Source: Natrinema caseinilyticum
GTDB lineage: Archaea; Halobacteriota; Halobacteria; Halobacteriales; Natrialbaceae
Assembly (NCBI RefSeq): GCF_024227435.1
Contig: NZ_CP100445.1
Span: 1,733,369-1,797,368, forward strand
Direction of reading: 5' to 3'
DNA: 64,000 nt
The translations under genes and the position numbers were made by a program. Shown here piece by piece: positions 8,103-16,664 of the stretch (position 1 is the stretch's first letter; each line of letters begins with the position of its first letter). A model generated the notes under the pieces. That model saw only the letters and a list, made by a program, of their open reading frames with translations. It did no database searches and was not told the DNA's origin.

Positions 8103-9764
8103 ATGACGGGACACGCTACCGCCTCGATTACCAGAACGGAGCTCCGACGCACGATTCGGGCGATGGCCGGTAATCGGACGAAACTACTCATGATGGTCGT
8201 GGTCGCCCTGTTCATGCTCGGGCCGGTCACGGCCGTCGGACTGCTCTTTCTCCCCCGGCTGGGAGAAGCGGCGGCGAACGGAATCGCCGCGGACACCGCC
8301 GTGACGGTGACCGATGTCGTCACCGGCGCCACAGCCGTCGTCTGGATCTTTCTGGTCATCATGACGGTCATGCGGACGGTCACGACGGTCGCCGACGTCG
8401 ACGAGCCGGCGTTCCTTCTGCTGTCGACGACGGTCCGAAACGCCGTCGTCGGCGTCATCGCGACGGAACTGTCACTCTTTGCGATCTGGTTCCTCCCAGT
8501 GACGGTTCTCTTCGCGTCGGCGTTCGCGTACGGCGCGGGAACGGTGCTCCCGGTGATCGTCGCGCCCGTCCTGATCGGTCTCGTTCTGGTGACGGCCGTC
8601 CCCGTCGGCTTCGTCGTCGGAATCTGGATCCGCCATCTGATCACCGTCTACGAACCAATCGCTCGGTACCGGACCCTGCTGTTCGCCGTGTTCTGGCTCG
8701 TCTATTTCGGCGTCATCGCGACCGGTGGGGTCGAGACCGTACTCCAGACGCTGTTTACCACGTTGCAATCGAGCCCGCTTGGCTGGCCCGGCCACGTGCT
8801 GTTGCTCGGAATCCCCGGCGTCGAGCCGTCGATGGTGGAACTGGGGGGGACGATCGTCGGCACTGTGTTCGTCGTCGGACTCGCGGTCGCCGTCGCAGTC
8901 CCGTCCGCACGGATCCACTGGTTCTCCGATCCGGCACGAACGAACGACGAGGAAGTCGACGCGGAAACGTCGTCCGACCGACTCGCCGGCATCCTTTCGG
9001 GTGCCGTCCCGAGTCCCGTCCGGACGGTGACGGTGACGGCGATACGCCGAACGAAACGAGCGCCGATTCGATTGGCCTACGCCGTCTACCCGCTTTTCGG
9101 CGCCGTCGGCTTCGCACAGCAAATCATCGAGAGCGGCACGATCCCCTCGTTTATGGCCGTCGTGTTCTGTCTGTACGTGATCTGGGCCGCCGGCGTCCTG
9201 TTCACGCTCAACCCACTGGGTGATCTGGGGCCGGCCCTTCCCGCCGTCGTAACCTCGACGCTCACCGGCCGAGAGGCCATTCGCGGCCGCATACTCGCCG
9301 GGTCGCTCGTCGGCGTCCCGCTCGCGCTCGTCGTCTCGATCGCGTTCGGCGTCGTGAGTCCGCTCTCGCTCGAGCGGACCGCAGCGCTCGTCGTCGGGAC
9401 CACCGCCGGCGCGGTCGCGACGCCGGCGCTCGCGTCGGGTATCGGCACCGCGTTCCCCCGCTTTGGCAGCGTCAAGGTCACCAACAACCGCGAAGCGGTA
9501 ATGCCGAGCAAGACGGCCTTTCTCGTGTACACGCTCGGGATTTTGCTTCCCGCGGTCGCGGGTCTGGTGCTCTACCTCGAGGCACCCGAACTGATCGCCG
9601 GATTACTCTCGTCGCTGTCGGCACTGACGCCGCTGTCCGAGGTCACGGTTCCCGCCCGCGCGATCGCGATCGGCGCCTGGACCGTCCTGATCGTCGGACT
9701 GATCGCGCCGTTCGTCTCCTATCGATACGCGATCGAGCGGTTCGACTGGTACGCACTCGAGTGA
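8103..9764 (+). CDS. ABC transporter permease, large ABC-2-like membrane protein
   Basis: A 553-residue integral membrane protein with about 11-12 hydrophobic segments, the first at LLMMVVVALFMLGPVTAV and the last at WTVLIVGLIAPFVSY. A hydrophilic break near residues 280-310 (PARTNDEEVDAETSSDR) divides two halves. It starts at an ATG preceded by gggaggtg. It is encoded next to, and divergent from, an export-type ABC ATPase, so it is probably the translocation channel of that exporter. I cannot name the substrate; similar large permeases occur in many haloarchaea. Confidence 0.8.
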   Translation: MTGHATASITRTELRRTIRAMAGNRTKLLMMVVVALFMLGPVTAVGLLFLPRLGEAAANGIAADTAVTVTDVVTGATAVVWIFLVIMTVMRTVTTVADVDEPAFLLLSTTVRNAVVGVIATELSLFAIWFLPVTVLFASAFAYGAGTVLPVIVAPVLIGLVLVTAVPVGFVVGIWIRHLITVYEPIARYRTLLFAVFWLVYFGVIATGGVETVLQTLFTTLQSSPLGWPGHVLLLGIPGVEPSMVELGGTIVGTVFVVGLAVAVAVPSARIHWFSDPARTNDEEVDAETSSDRLAGILSGAVPSPVRTVTVTAIRRTKRAPIRLAYAVYPLFGAVGFAQQIIESGTIPSFMAVVFCLYVIWAAGVLFTLNPLGDLGPALPAVVTSTLTGREAIRGRILAGSLVGVPLALVVSIAFGVVSPLSLERTAALVVGTTAGAVATPALASGIGTAFPRFGSVKVTNNREAVMPSKTAFLVYTLGILLPAVAGLVLYLEAPELIAGLLSSLSALTPLSEVTVPARAIAIGAWTVLIVGLIAPFVSYRYAIERFDWYALE

Positions 9765-9808
9765 CCGACGTCCCTGGGCCGATCGCCGCAAGCGTTCGAA
9801 TCGGGCGT

Positions 9809-10951
9809 TCAGATCCACTCCCCATCGAGGTACCGCTCGACCGACAGCGGTTCGTCGTCGGCGATTTCGATCGCGAGCATCGAAGTCGTATCGTCCGTCG
9901 AATTCGTGCTGTTGCCGCCGGTGTCGGTCGTGTTTCCGTCGTCGCCGCCACCGCCGGTTTCGCCAACGGGTCGCTCGAGGATCGTTCCGCCGTCGCCGAC
10001 CGCGACGTCGTACGTCGATCCTTTCGCGACGCCGTCCAGTTTGGTTTCCACCGCGGTTTCGTACTGTTTCCACTGACCCGCGGACTGTCGCTCGTAGACG
10101 GCACCACCGTCGCCTGCTGCGAGCCCCGCGGCCCCCGCGCGGTCGACGGCCCGGATCGCCCGGCGCTCGTCGTCGACGACGTGGGGCGTCCAGCGAAAGC
10201 CGTCGTAGCGGTAGATGATCCCGGCGCCGGCGGCGACGTTCACGTCTTTCGCGCCCCGACTCGCGAGATCGTAAAACGCACCGCCCGCGAAGTCGATGCC
10301 GATCTGCGTCCACGTGCTCCCGCCGTCGAACGTCTCCGCGACGAACTGGCTCGTGCTGCAGACGTGACCGGCCTCTCGAGTGTTGAAGTCGATCGCCGGG
10401 ATAGTCGACCCGCCGCCGGGCTTGATCACTTTCTCGTATTTCATCGCCCCGCTGTCCTGTCGGACGCCGACGAGCAGTTCGCCGGAGCCGTTGACGAAGT
10501 AGACCCGCTCGTTCTCGCCGGCGGTTCCCCGGACGGCACAGTCCTCCCAGGTGCTCGTCTTCCCTTTCGGCGCGGAGTAGTTGGTCAGGGTTCGCGTTTG
10601 GACGTTGTACTCGCCGATGACGCCGCTTCCGCCGACGAACCAGACCGCTTTGCCGTCGTCGGTCGCGTCGATTCCGGTCAGACGACGGCTGCGGGCCTGC
10701 GGGCCGTAGGCGACGACTTTCTGCCAGCCGTTCTCCCGTCGAGCGAGAACGTTACCGTCGGCACCGGCCGCGAAGGGACCTGTAGCGGCATCGACGGCAT
10801 CGTTGAGCGCCTTTCCGGTCGGGGAATCGACCCGTCGCCACTCGGAGTCGCTCGATTGCGCGGTGGCGGCCGCCGAACCGAACGTGAGAACGCCGGCGGT
10901 CGTCGATGCTGTCGCGAGTCGAAGGACGTCGCGTCTGGTCTGTTCGGACAT
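9809..10951 (-). CDS. secreted beta-propeller protein with Tat signal
   Basis: A 380-residue protein with a twin-arginine signal (TRRDVLRLATASTTAG, then SAAATAQS as the likely cleavage area). The body has repeated strands of the Ycf48/WD-like kind: AVWFVGGSGVIGEYN, ERVYFVNGSGELLVG, AETFDGGSTWTQIG, GLAAGDGGAVYE and DVAVGDGGTILERP, probably a six- or seven-bladed propeller outside the cell. A Gly/Thr/Asn/Ser-rich linker (near residues 330-355) leads to a short C-terminal strand ending DGEWI. The sequence does not show what it binds. It is convergent with the ABC permease, 44 bp apart. Confidence 0.75.
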   Translation of the reverse strand: MSEQTRRDVLRLATASTTAGVLTFGSAAATAQSSDSEWRRVDSPTGKALNDAVDAATGPFAAGADGNVLARRENGWQKVVAYGPQARSRRLTGIDATDDGKAVWFVGGSGVIGEYNVQTRTLTNYSAPKGKTSTWEDCAVRGTAGENERVYFVNGSGELLVGVRQDSGAMKYEKVIKPGGGSTIPAIDFNTREAGHVCSTSQFVAETFDGGSTWTQIGIDFAGGAFYDLASRGAKDVNVAAGAGIIYRYDGFRWTPHVVDDERRAIRAVDRAGAAGLAAGDGGAVYERQSAGQWKQYETAVETKLDGVAKGSTYDVAVGDGGTILERPVGETGGGGDDGNTTDTGGNSTNSTDDTTSMLAIEIADDEPLSVERYLDGEWI

Positions 10952-11280
10952 TGATCGCGACCCGGGGTAACGCTCGAGGGACTATAAGACCGTGAGATAT
11001 TGAAGATAGTTATAATCGGAGCGGTGGAGGTCTCGGATCGCCTCCGTACCAAGTGCGGCCGGCCTCTCCCGAGTTGGATAGTCCGAGAAAGGAGGAATCG
11101 TCAGCTGGCATCGTGCCATCACTCAAAGCCACGGACGCGCTCGCCGAGACGATACCGCCGACCCCGGCATTCCAGTGGAGTAGCAAGACGTCTGCTGCCA
11201 CTGTAGCAGCAACACAAACGACAGAAATAACAGTATGACAGTCATCGCAGGCCGGAGCTGACAAATCCCGGTGAGAAACA
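10952..11280. other. spacer between propeller gene and AT-rich island
   Basis: 329 bp. The propeller-gene end holds a ttataat-like box (near 11008) and a gactataag stretch (10979-10987). One minus-strand frame (11010-11297, 95 residues) overlaps the end of the YIP1 gene and has one hydrophobic segment preceded by a Cys pair (CDDC), but no convincing family; it could be decayed coding sequence. Base composition drops towards the island. Confidence 0.4.
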
Positions 11281-11913
11281 TCAGGCAAAGACCACACCGT
11301 ATAGCTCGTACAGATTATAGGCGAATGTAAGCAAGGTCGGTAAACTGACTGTCACTATCGCTTCCTTAATAGTCAAGCTTCTTGCATACTTGACCGCGAG
11401 CGTCCAAATTGCTGCTTGCCAAATGAGAAGTGGAATACGAAGCACGGAACTGAACAGGATTGGTGTCCTAGATTCCAAACCTCGAATAAAGTTATCGAGT
11501 TGTGCAGGGTCCTGTGGAACGGTTATACCTTGCAGAGTATACTGGAGCATGAGGGCTGCAAAGAGGCCGTTCAAAACCAACGGGAAGAACCCCCATCCGG
11601 TAAGCAAAAACACCGTTCGAAAATCGCCTTCGCCATCAAAGTACACCGATATCGTATGGAAAACCCCAGCATAGATGAACCAGAGTACAAAAATCCCGGC
11701 TATTGATCCGACGACGCCAAGCAGCGTGATCACCGTAGCAAACATCTGATTCTCTGATGGAAGTGTCTGCGTCAGCTTGGGAAGCAACAGAACTGTGGCC
11801 ATGTTTAGCAGTATGCCAGTGAGAAGTACCGTTAGCACTGGTGGTAGCAATCGCGGATCTCTCGACTCTTGATCGAAAAACCGGTGGGGATCAAAGATAA
11901 GATTCCTATCCAT
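11281..11913 (-). CDS. YIP1-family integral membrane protein
   Basis: A 210-residue membrane protein starting MDRNLIFDPHRFF (the TTG-started extension to 11937 is less likely). It has about five hydrophobic helices, among them VLTVLLTGILLNMATVLLL, LLGVVGSIAGIFVLWFIYAG and FLLTGWGFFPLVLNGLFAAL, in the YIP1 fold arrangement. The gene lies in unusually AT-rich DNA. It is divergent from the peptide/SpoIIM operon across about 110 bp of AT-rich promoter DNA (TATA-like atttatttatatt near 11944-11957). Shared composition and the divergent promoter suggest a role with the peptide operon, perhaps export, maturation or self-protection; that is inference. Confidence 0.7.
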   Translation of the reverse strand: MDRNLIFDPHRFFDQESRDPRLLPPVLTVLLTGILLNMATVLLLPKLTQTLPSENQMFATVITLLGVVGSIAGIFVLWFIYAGVFHTISVYFDGEGDFRTVFLLTGWGFFPLVLNGLFAALMLQYTLQGITVPQDPAQLDNFIRGLESRTPILFSSVLRIPLLIWQAAIWTLAVKYARSLTIKEAIVTVSLPTLLTFAYNLYELYGVVFA

Positions 11914-12023
11914 CCACGTAACATGTATTATCAACACAGTGAATATAAATAAATAACCATTACTGCTTAACCAAAATTTTTATTATATAGAACGATTATA
12001 TTTCTATTTGGAGTTGATGAAAG

Positions 12024-12311
12024 ATGTACGTCTTCAATAACAAATCCGCTGTCTCCGAGGATAGAACAGTTGCAGCGATGACGGCGATGGCAATTATCGG
12101 CGTAGCTGTCAGCATGGCATTCGGAGGCGCTACTAGCGCTCTCTTAGAAGTAACGTACTATGCCACCAATAGCGGGGCAGCAGCAGGCGGCGCGTCTGCT
12201 GGTACGGGCGCAGTTGTCGGGGCAGGAATCGGTGCCTCGTCGCTAAGTGGTCTTGCACTCGCCGGAGCAGTCACTGGTGGTGCAGGGCTCGTAGTCGGCG
12301 CTGGTGTATAA
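12024..12311 (+). CDS. Gly/Ala-rich hydrophobic peptide, candidate bacteriocin (halocin) precursor
   Basis: A 95-residue peptide. All charged residues fall in the first 42 (K7, E12, D13, R14, E42); residues 43-95 are uncharged and built from Gly, Ala, Val, Ser and Thr with many GxxxG-like spacings (GTGAVVGAGIGASS, AVTGGAGLVVGAGV). A hydrophobic stretch at 16-33 ends in FGG (33-35), a possible leader boundary of double-glycine type. A Shine-Dalgarno-like ggag precedes the ATG, and a ttattatatag box lies near 11980-11990. It is the first gene of a tight three-gene operon with a tiny membrane protein and a SpoIIM/DUF95 protein. This layout resembles circular-bacteriocin operons. The precursor role is inference; no family match could be made. 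Confidence 0.5.
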   Translation: MYVFNNKSAVSEDRTVAAMTAMAIIGVAVSMAFGGATSALLEVTYYATNSGAAAGGASAGTGAVVGAGIGASSLSGLALAGAVTGGAGLVVGAGV

Positions 12312-12334
12312 GTACTCGAAGGAGAAATCACTGT

Positions 12335-12529
12335 ATGAGTATAAACAGCGAAAACGTCGAACGCCACACTGCAAGCGTTGTCATATTGGCCGGGGCATTA
12401 GCGACAGCGGCAATCTATCTACTGTCTGACTACGTTACAATAGAGCAGACAGTGCTCGTCGCTTCAACCCCAGTGGTTGTGGCCGCGTTCGTTGCTGCGG
12501 CTTCGATACTGTATTGGCAGTTGGAGTAG
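12335..12529 (+). CDS. 64-residue two-helix membrane protein, candidate immunity protein
   Basis: Begins MSINSENVERHTAS after a clear Shine-Dalgarno (aaggag at 12319-12324). Two hydrophobic helices (SVVILAGALATAAIYLLS and TVLVASTPVVVAAFVAAASI) are joined by an acidic turn. It lies 23 bp after the peptide gene and 2 bp before the SpoIIM-like gene. In bacterial circular-bacteriocin operons a short hydrophobic protein next to the DUF95 gene gives self-immunity; that role is proposed here by position and size only. Bacterial examples are usually cationic, and this one is not clearly so. Confidence 0.5.
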   Translation: MSINSENVERHTASVVILAGALATAAIYLLSDYVTIEQTVLVASTPVVVAAFVAAASILYWQLE

Positions 12530-12531
12530 CA

Positions 12532-13050
12532 GTGGTACGGACAAGAAGACCCGATTCTCCGCTTATCGCATCGATCATCCTCTTTTTTGCCGGAGTGGCT
12601 GTAGGTCTCTTACTGCAGAGTCCGGTTATACCGGTCGATTCTCCGACAGGAAGCGAGCGGTCGATCTGGTTTTTCTTCTCGACGAACGCTATGGTAGCAA
12701 CGCTTCTTTATTTCGGTACGTTCACTTTCGGAGTTAGTACTTCGATTACACTATTGTACAACGGTTTTGTCGTCGGATACGCACTTAGCGGAAGTGAGAA
12801 CGTTCTATATTCCATCGTTCTCTTAGTACCACACGCTATCGTTGAATTGCCAGCGTTTTGGATTGCGGGCGCAGCAGGTCTGCGCGTGCCGTTCGAACTA
12901 ATTCGGTACTTTTCAGGTCGTCAAGAGAGATTAGTTAGGAAGTCTTCCGTGAAGCGGAGTGGCCGTCAGTTCGCATTCGCAATCGTGTTGCTCGGTGTTG
13001 CAGCGTGGATAGAAGCAGCAGTCACACCGATGGTCGCTACAGCTTTCTAG
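12532..13050 (+). CDS. SpoIIM/DUF95-family membrane protein
   Basis: A 172-residue membrane protein. The GTG at 12532 is chosen because ggag (12522-12525) sits six bases upstream; a TTG at 12514 would overlap the previous gene. The family pattern is seen in SIWFFFSTNAMVAT, TFGVSTSITLLYNGFVVGYA, PHAIVELPAFWIAGAAGL and a final helix AIVLLGVAAWIEAAVTP, about five helices in all. DUF95/SpoIIM proteins are established components of circular-bacteriocin clusters (peptide maturation or secretion), but also occur widely elsewhere. It ends the operon begun at 12024. No dedicated ABC ATPase accompanies it, unlike most bacterial clusters. Confidence 0.75.
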   Translation: MVRTRRPDSPLIASIILFFAGVAVGLLLQSPVIPVDSPTGSERSIWFFFSTNAMVATLLYFGTFTFGVSTSITLLYNGFVVGYALSGSENVLYSIVLLVPHAIVELPAFWIAGAAGLRVPFELIRYFSGRQERLVRKSSVKRSGRQFAFAIVLLGVAAWIEAAVTPMVATAF

Positions 13051-13218
13051 CGAGCTACAATATACCCCTATTCCGCTAGTCACCGTATATATCGGGCTCA
13101 AACGGTCGAATTCCTCACTTTATCGCTCGCCATTACGAACGTGCGTAAATTCCCTGTGACGATGGGCAACCGACGATCGAACCGTGTTACGGATCAGTCG
13201 CGCTTCGCTCGAGTCAGT

Positions 13219-16200
13219 TTACTCCGACCGGCCCCACTCGGCCGCGCCCTTCGGGCGGTCGGTGACGGCGGCGACCTCGAGCGTCCCGTCGAAGCTGTCG
13301 AGTGCCTCGACGTAGGCCTCGGCGCTGGCTTCGGTCGACAGGTAGGGGATCTCTTCTTCGACCGCCATCTCGAGGGAGTCGCGGTCCCGGCTGACGACGA
13401 AGTCGATCTCGCCGTCGCGAATGGCCTGTGGCACGTCGTCGAAGTCGGTCACGTCGAAGTGGTTCTCGAAGCCGTCGACGTCGAGGTCGACGACCGCGGT
13501 CCCCTCGCTGACGGCGTTGCCGGCGGCCTGCTGGGCCTTCCAGTAGGCGGTTCCGAACTCGCTCGCCGTCCCCATCACTTCGCCCGTCGACTTCATCTCC
13601 GGGCCGAGACGCGGGTCCGACCCAGGCAGGCGGTCGAACGGGAGGACGACCTCTTTGATCGACGTGTGATCTGGGAGTTGCTCTTCGGCCTCGAGACTCG
13701 CGAGCGTCTCGCCGGCCATGACTTTGGCCGCGAGTTTGGCGATCGGAACGCCCGTCGCCTTCGAGACGAACGGGACGGTGCGCGAAGAGCGCGGGTTCGC
13801 TTCCAGGACGTATACCTCGCCGTCACGAACGGCGAGTTGAACGTTCAACAGCCCCTTCGTCTTCAGCGCTTCGGCGATGTCCTCGGTGACTTCGCGGACG
13901 CGCTCGAGCGTGTCCGCATCGAGCGAACGCGGCGGGATCATGCAGGCGGAGTCGCCGGAGTGGACGCCCGCGGTCTCGACGTGTTCCATGATACCGCCGA
14001 TCAATACGTTGCGGCCGTCGGAGACGGCGTCGACGTCGAGTTCGATCGCGTCCTCGAGGAAGTCGTCGACGAGGATCGGTTTCTCGGGGCTGACGCGAAC
14101 GGCTTCCTCGATGTAGGTCTCGAGTTCGTCGTCGTCGTAGACCACGTCCATCGCGCGGCCGCCGAGCACGTAGGAGGGACGCACGAGGACGGGATACCCG
14201 ATGTCGTGGGCGAGGTCGAGGGCCTCCTCCTTGGAGAAAGCCGTCCCGCCGTCGGGCTGGGCGATGCCGAGTTCGTCCATCAGGGCGTTGAAGCGGTCGC
14301 GGTCCTCCGCTAAGTCCATCGCTTCGACGCTCGTTCCCATGACCTCACAGTCGAGGCCGCGACGCTCGAGTTCGTCCTCGAGCGGTTCGCCGATGTTGAC
14401 CGAGGTCTGGCCGCCGAACTGGACCATCACGCCGTCCGCGCCGGTCGCTTCGGCGACGTCGGCGACCTCTTCGGCGGTGATCGGCTCGAAGAAGAGGCCG
14501 TCGGAGGTGTCGTAGTCCGTCGAGACCGTTTCCGGGTTGTTGTTGACGACGTGGGCGTCGATTCCCAGCTCGCGCAGTGCACGAACCGCGTGAACCGAGC
14601 AGTAGTCGAACTCGACGCCCTGCCCGATACGGATCGGGCCGCCGCCGACGACGATCACGCTCTCTATATCCCGGTCGACCTCGAGTTCGCCCGAGGCGGC
14701 CTCGCCGAGCAGCGGCCCCGACTCGAATTCGTTCTTGCGCGACGAGTAGTAATACGGCGTCTCGGCTTTGAACTCGCCGGCGCAGGTATCGACCTGTTTG
14801 TACGTGCGACCGGGCACTTCCTGTTCGACCGTTCCGACGTCCGCGCCGGCCGCGGACGCGATCGTCGCGTTGGTGTGACCGGTGATCGCCGCCTCCGTGA
14901 AGTCGCCCTCCTGTGCGGCGAGCGTCGAATCGGCGACGTTCTTGTAGCGCTCGGTGTACCACTCGAAGATGCCCGTTCGCTCCTGGACCTCCGCGACGGT
15001 GTAGCCGCGTTCGAACGCTTCGAACATCGCGTAGGGACGGTCCGGGGACGGGCGCTCGAGGTAGCGCTCCTCGAGTTCCTCGTCCGAGACCTCGGCCCAG
15101 TCGACGTCGGGTTCGTACTCGGACGATCGGAGGGCTTTGAGCAGCGATTCCTCGAACGTCCGGCCGATCGCCATCGCCTCGCCGGTCGATTTCATCGCCG
15201 TCGTCAGTTCGAAATCGACGTCGTCGAACTTGTCCTTGGGCCACCGGGGGACCTTGGTGACGACGTAGTCGATCGCGGGTTCGAACGCGGCCGTGGTCTC
15301 GCCCGTAATTTCGTTTTCGATCTCGTGGAGGCGCTTGCCGAGTGCGACCTTCGCGGTCACGCGAGCGATCGGGTAGCCGGTCGCCTTGGAGGCGAGCGCG
15401 GAGGAACGCGAGACGCGCGGGTTGACCTCGACGACGCGGTACTCGCCGCCGGGGGTGCCGTCGTCGTGCCAGGCGAACTGGATGTTACAGCCGCCCTGAA
15501 TGCCGAGTTCGCGGATGACGTCGAGCGCGGCGGTGCGCATCTCCTGGTGGCCCTCGTCGGGAACGATCTGGGAGGGCGTGACGACGGTGGACTCGCCGGT
15601 GTGGATGCCCATCGGGTCGATGTTCTCCATGTTACAGATGATGATACACGAGTCGTCCGCGTCGCGCATCACCTCGTACTCGTACTCGACCCAGCCGGCG
15701 ATCGATTCGGTGATCAGGACCTCGCTGTTCCGGGAGAGGCGCAGTCCCTTGCGGACGCGTTCGATGAGTTCGTCCATCTCTTCGACGACGCCGGACCCGG
15801 AACCGCCGAGCGTGTACGTCGTTCGAGCGATGACCGGGAGGCCGCCGACCTCGTCGACGGCAGCCTCGACGCGGTCGACGAGGTCGGCTTCGGTCAGTTC
15901 CGAAACCGATTCGTCGTCGTCGAGCGCGATGGTGGTCGACTTCGGCACCGGCTGACCGATCTTCTCCATACGCTGGCGAAAGAGGTCGCGGTCTTCCGTC
16001 GCGTAGATCGTGTCGAGCGGCGTTCCCATGATCTCGACGTCGTACTCGTCGAGGACGCCCTCTTCTGCGAGCTCCGCGGTAACGTTGAGCCCGGTCTGGC
16101 CCCCCAGGCCGGCGATGACGCCGTCCGGGTTTTCCTCGCGAATGATCTCGGCGATGGCGTCCGTCGTGATCGGCTCGATGTACACGCGATCGGCCATCTC

Positions 16201-16395
16201 CGGATCGGTCATGATCGTCGCCGGGTTCGAGTTCACGAGGACGACTCGAGCACCTTCCTCCTGAAGTGCCCGGCAGGCCTGCGCCCCCGAGTAGTCGAAT
16301 TCGGCGGCCTGTCCGATCTGGATCGGCCCGCTTCCGATCAACAGGATCGTGCGTCCGTCCCCCGTCTCGCCGTCTGCGGCGGTGTCCGTACTCAT
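13219..16395 (-). CDS. carB: carbamoyl-phosphate synthase large subunit
   Basis: A 1058-residue enzyme making carbamoyl phosphate for arginine and pyrimidines, using ammonia delivered by CarA (not in this window). It has two homologous ATP-grasp halves: the first starts ILLIGSGPIQIGQAAEFDYS, the second VIVVGGGPIRIGQGVEFDYC. Typical ATP-grasp stretches include ARTTYTLGGSGSGVVE and VRPSYVLGGRAMDVVYDD, with EVNPRVSRSSALASKATG and EANPRSSRTVPFVSKATG at the metal sites. An allosteric MGS-like domain (FDVTDFDDVPQAIRDGEIDF) closes the protein. Start ATG at 16395; the longer frame to 16833 lacks family similarity. The length is normal for the family. Confidence 0.97.
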   Translation of the reverse strand: MSTDTAADGETGDGRTILLIGSGPIQIGQAAEFDYSGAQACRALQEEGARVVLVNSNPATIMTDPEMADRVYIEPITTDAIAEIIREENPDGVIAGLGGQTGLNVTAELAEEGVLDEYDVEIMGTPLDTIYATEDRDLFRQRMEKIGQPVPKSTTIALDDDESVSELTEADLVDRVEAAVDEVGGLPVIARTTYTLGGSGSGVVEEMDELIERVRKGLRLSRNSEVLITESIAGWVEYEYEVMRDADDSCIIICNMENIDPMGIHTGESTVVTPSQIVPDEGHQEMRTAALDVIRELGIQGGCNIQFAWHDDGTPGGEYRVVEVNPRVSRSSALASKATGYPIARVTAKVALGKRLHEIENEITGETTAAFEPAIDYVVTKVPRWPKDKFDDVDFELTTAMKSTGEAMAIGRTFEESLLKALRSSEYEPDVDWAEVSDEELEERYLERPSPDRPYAMFEAFERGYTVAEVQERTGIFEWYTERYKNVADSTLAAQEGDFTEAAITGHTNATIASAAGADVGTVEQEVPGRTYKQVDTCAGEFKAETPYYYSSRKNEFESGPLLGEAASGELEVDRDIESVIVVGGGPIRIGQGVEFDYCSVHAVRALRELGIDAHVVNNNPETVSTDYDTSDGLFFEPITAEEVADVAEATGADGVMVQFGGQTSVNIGEPLEDELERRGLDCEVMGTSVEAMDLAEDRDRFNALMDELGIAQPDGGTAFSKEEALDLAHDIGYPVLVRPSYVLGGRAMDVVYDDDELETYIEEAVRVSPEKPILVDDFLEDAIELDVDAVSDGRNVLIGGIMEHVETAGVHSGDSACMIPPRSLDADTLERVREVTEDIAEALKTKGLLNVQLAVRDGEVYVLEANPRSSRTVPFVSKATGVPIAKLAAKVMAGETLASLEAEEQLPDHTSIKEVVLPFDRLPGSDPRLGPEMKSTGEVMGTASEFGTAYWKAQQAAGNAVSEGTAVVDLDVDGFENHFDVTDFDDVPQAIRDGEIDFVVSRDRDSLEMAVEEEIPYLSTEASAEAYVEALDSFDGTLEVAAVTDRPKGAAEWGRSE

Positions 16396-16435
16396 CTGTC
16401 TTGTCGAACTGGAGTTCGCACATCGTAATAAGCCC

Positions 16436-16476
16436 CACGATATAGTACGAATCTCGAAATGGCTTTTCGAAATTCG
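16436..16476 (-). promoter_or_regulatory. carB promoter: TATA box with adjoining 12-bp inverted repeat
   Basis: On the minus strand a ctatatcg TATA box (16438-16445) lies about 46 bp before the carB ATG. Just upstream of it is an 11-of-12 inverted repeat (cgaatctcgaaa, 16448-16459; tttcgaaattcg, 16465-16476) with a 5-bp loop. It covers the BRE side of the box, a place where a dimeric regulator could act as activator or block TFB. No regulator is identified. Confidence 0.45.
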
Positions 16477-16664
16477 AACTCGAGCGGTGGGCGGTTCACG
16501 GAATCGACGCCCGTTTCGAGCGCGTGCGACCGGTCTCTCCCGACCGTGTGTGAGACACACCCGTACGTGACGTATCACCAGTGTGGCGGATTGTGAACGG
16601 ATATAGCCGCCATCGGTGGCCGTATCTCTTATGTCACCTCGCACCCACTCTCCGAGTCGACTAG

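Noticed and set aside
11010-11297. 95-residue minus-strand ORF with one hydrophobic segment and a CDDC pair downstream of YIP1
   Set aside because: Overlaps the YIP1 end, uses a GTG start with no ribosome site, and resembles no family; kept only as a note in the spacer entry.
11281-13050. Export ABC genes at 6973-9764 as the missing transporter of the bacteriocin-like island
   Set aside because: They are ordinary in composition, separated from the island by a propeller gene, and have their own divergent promoters.
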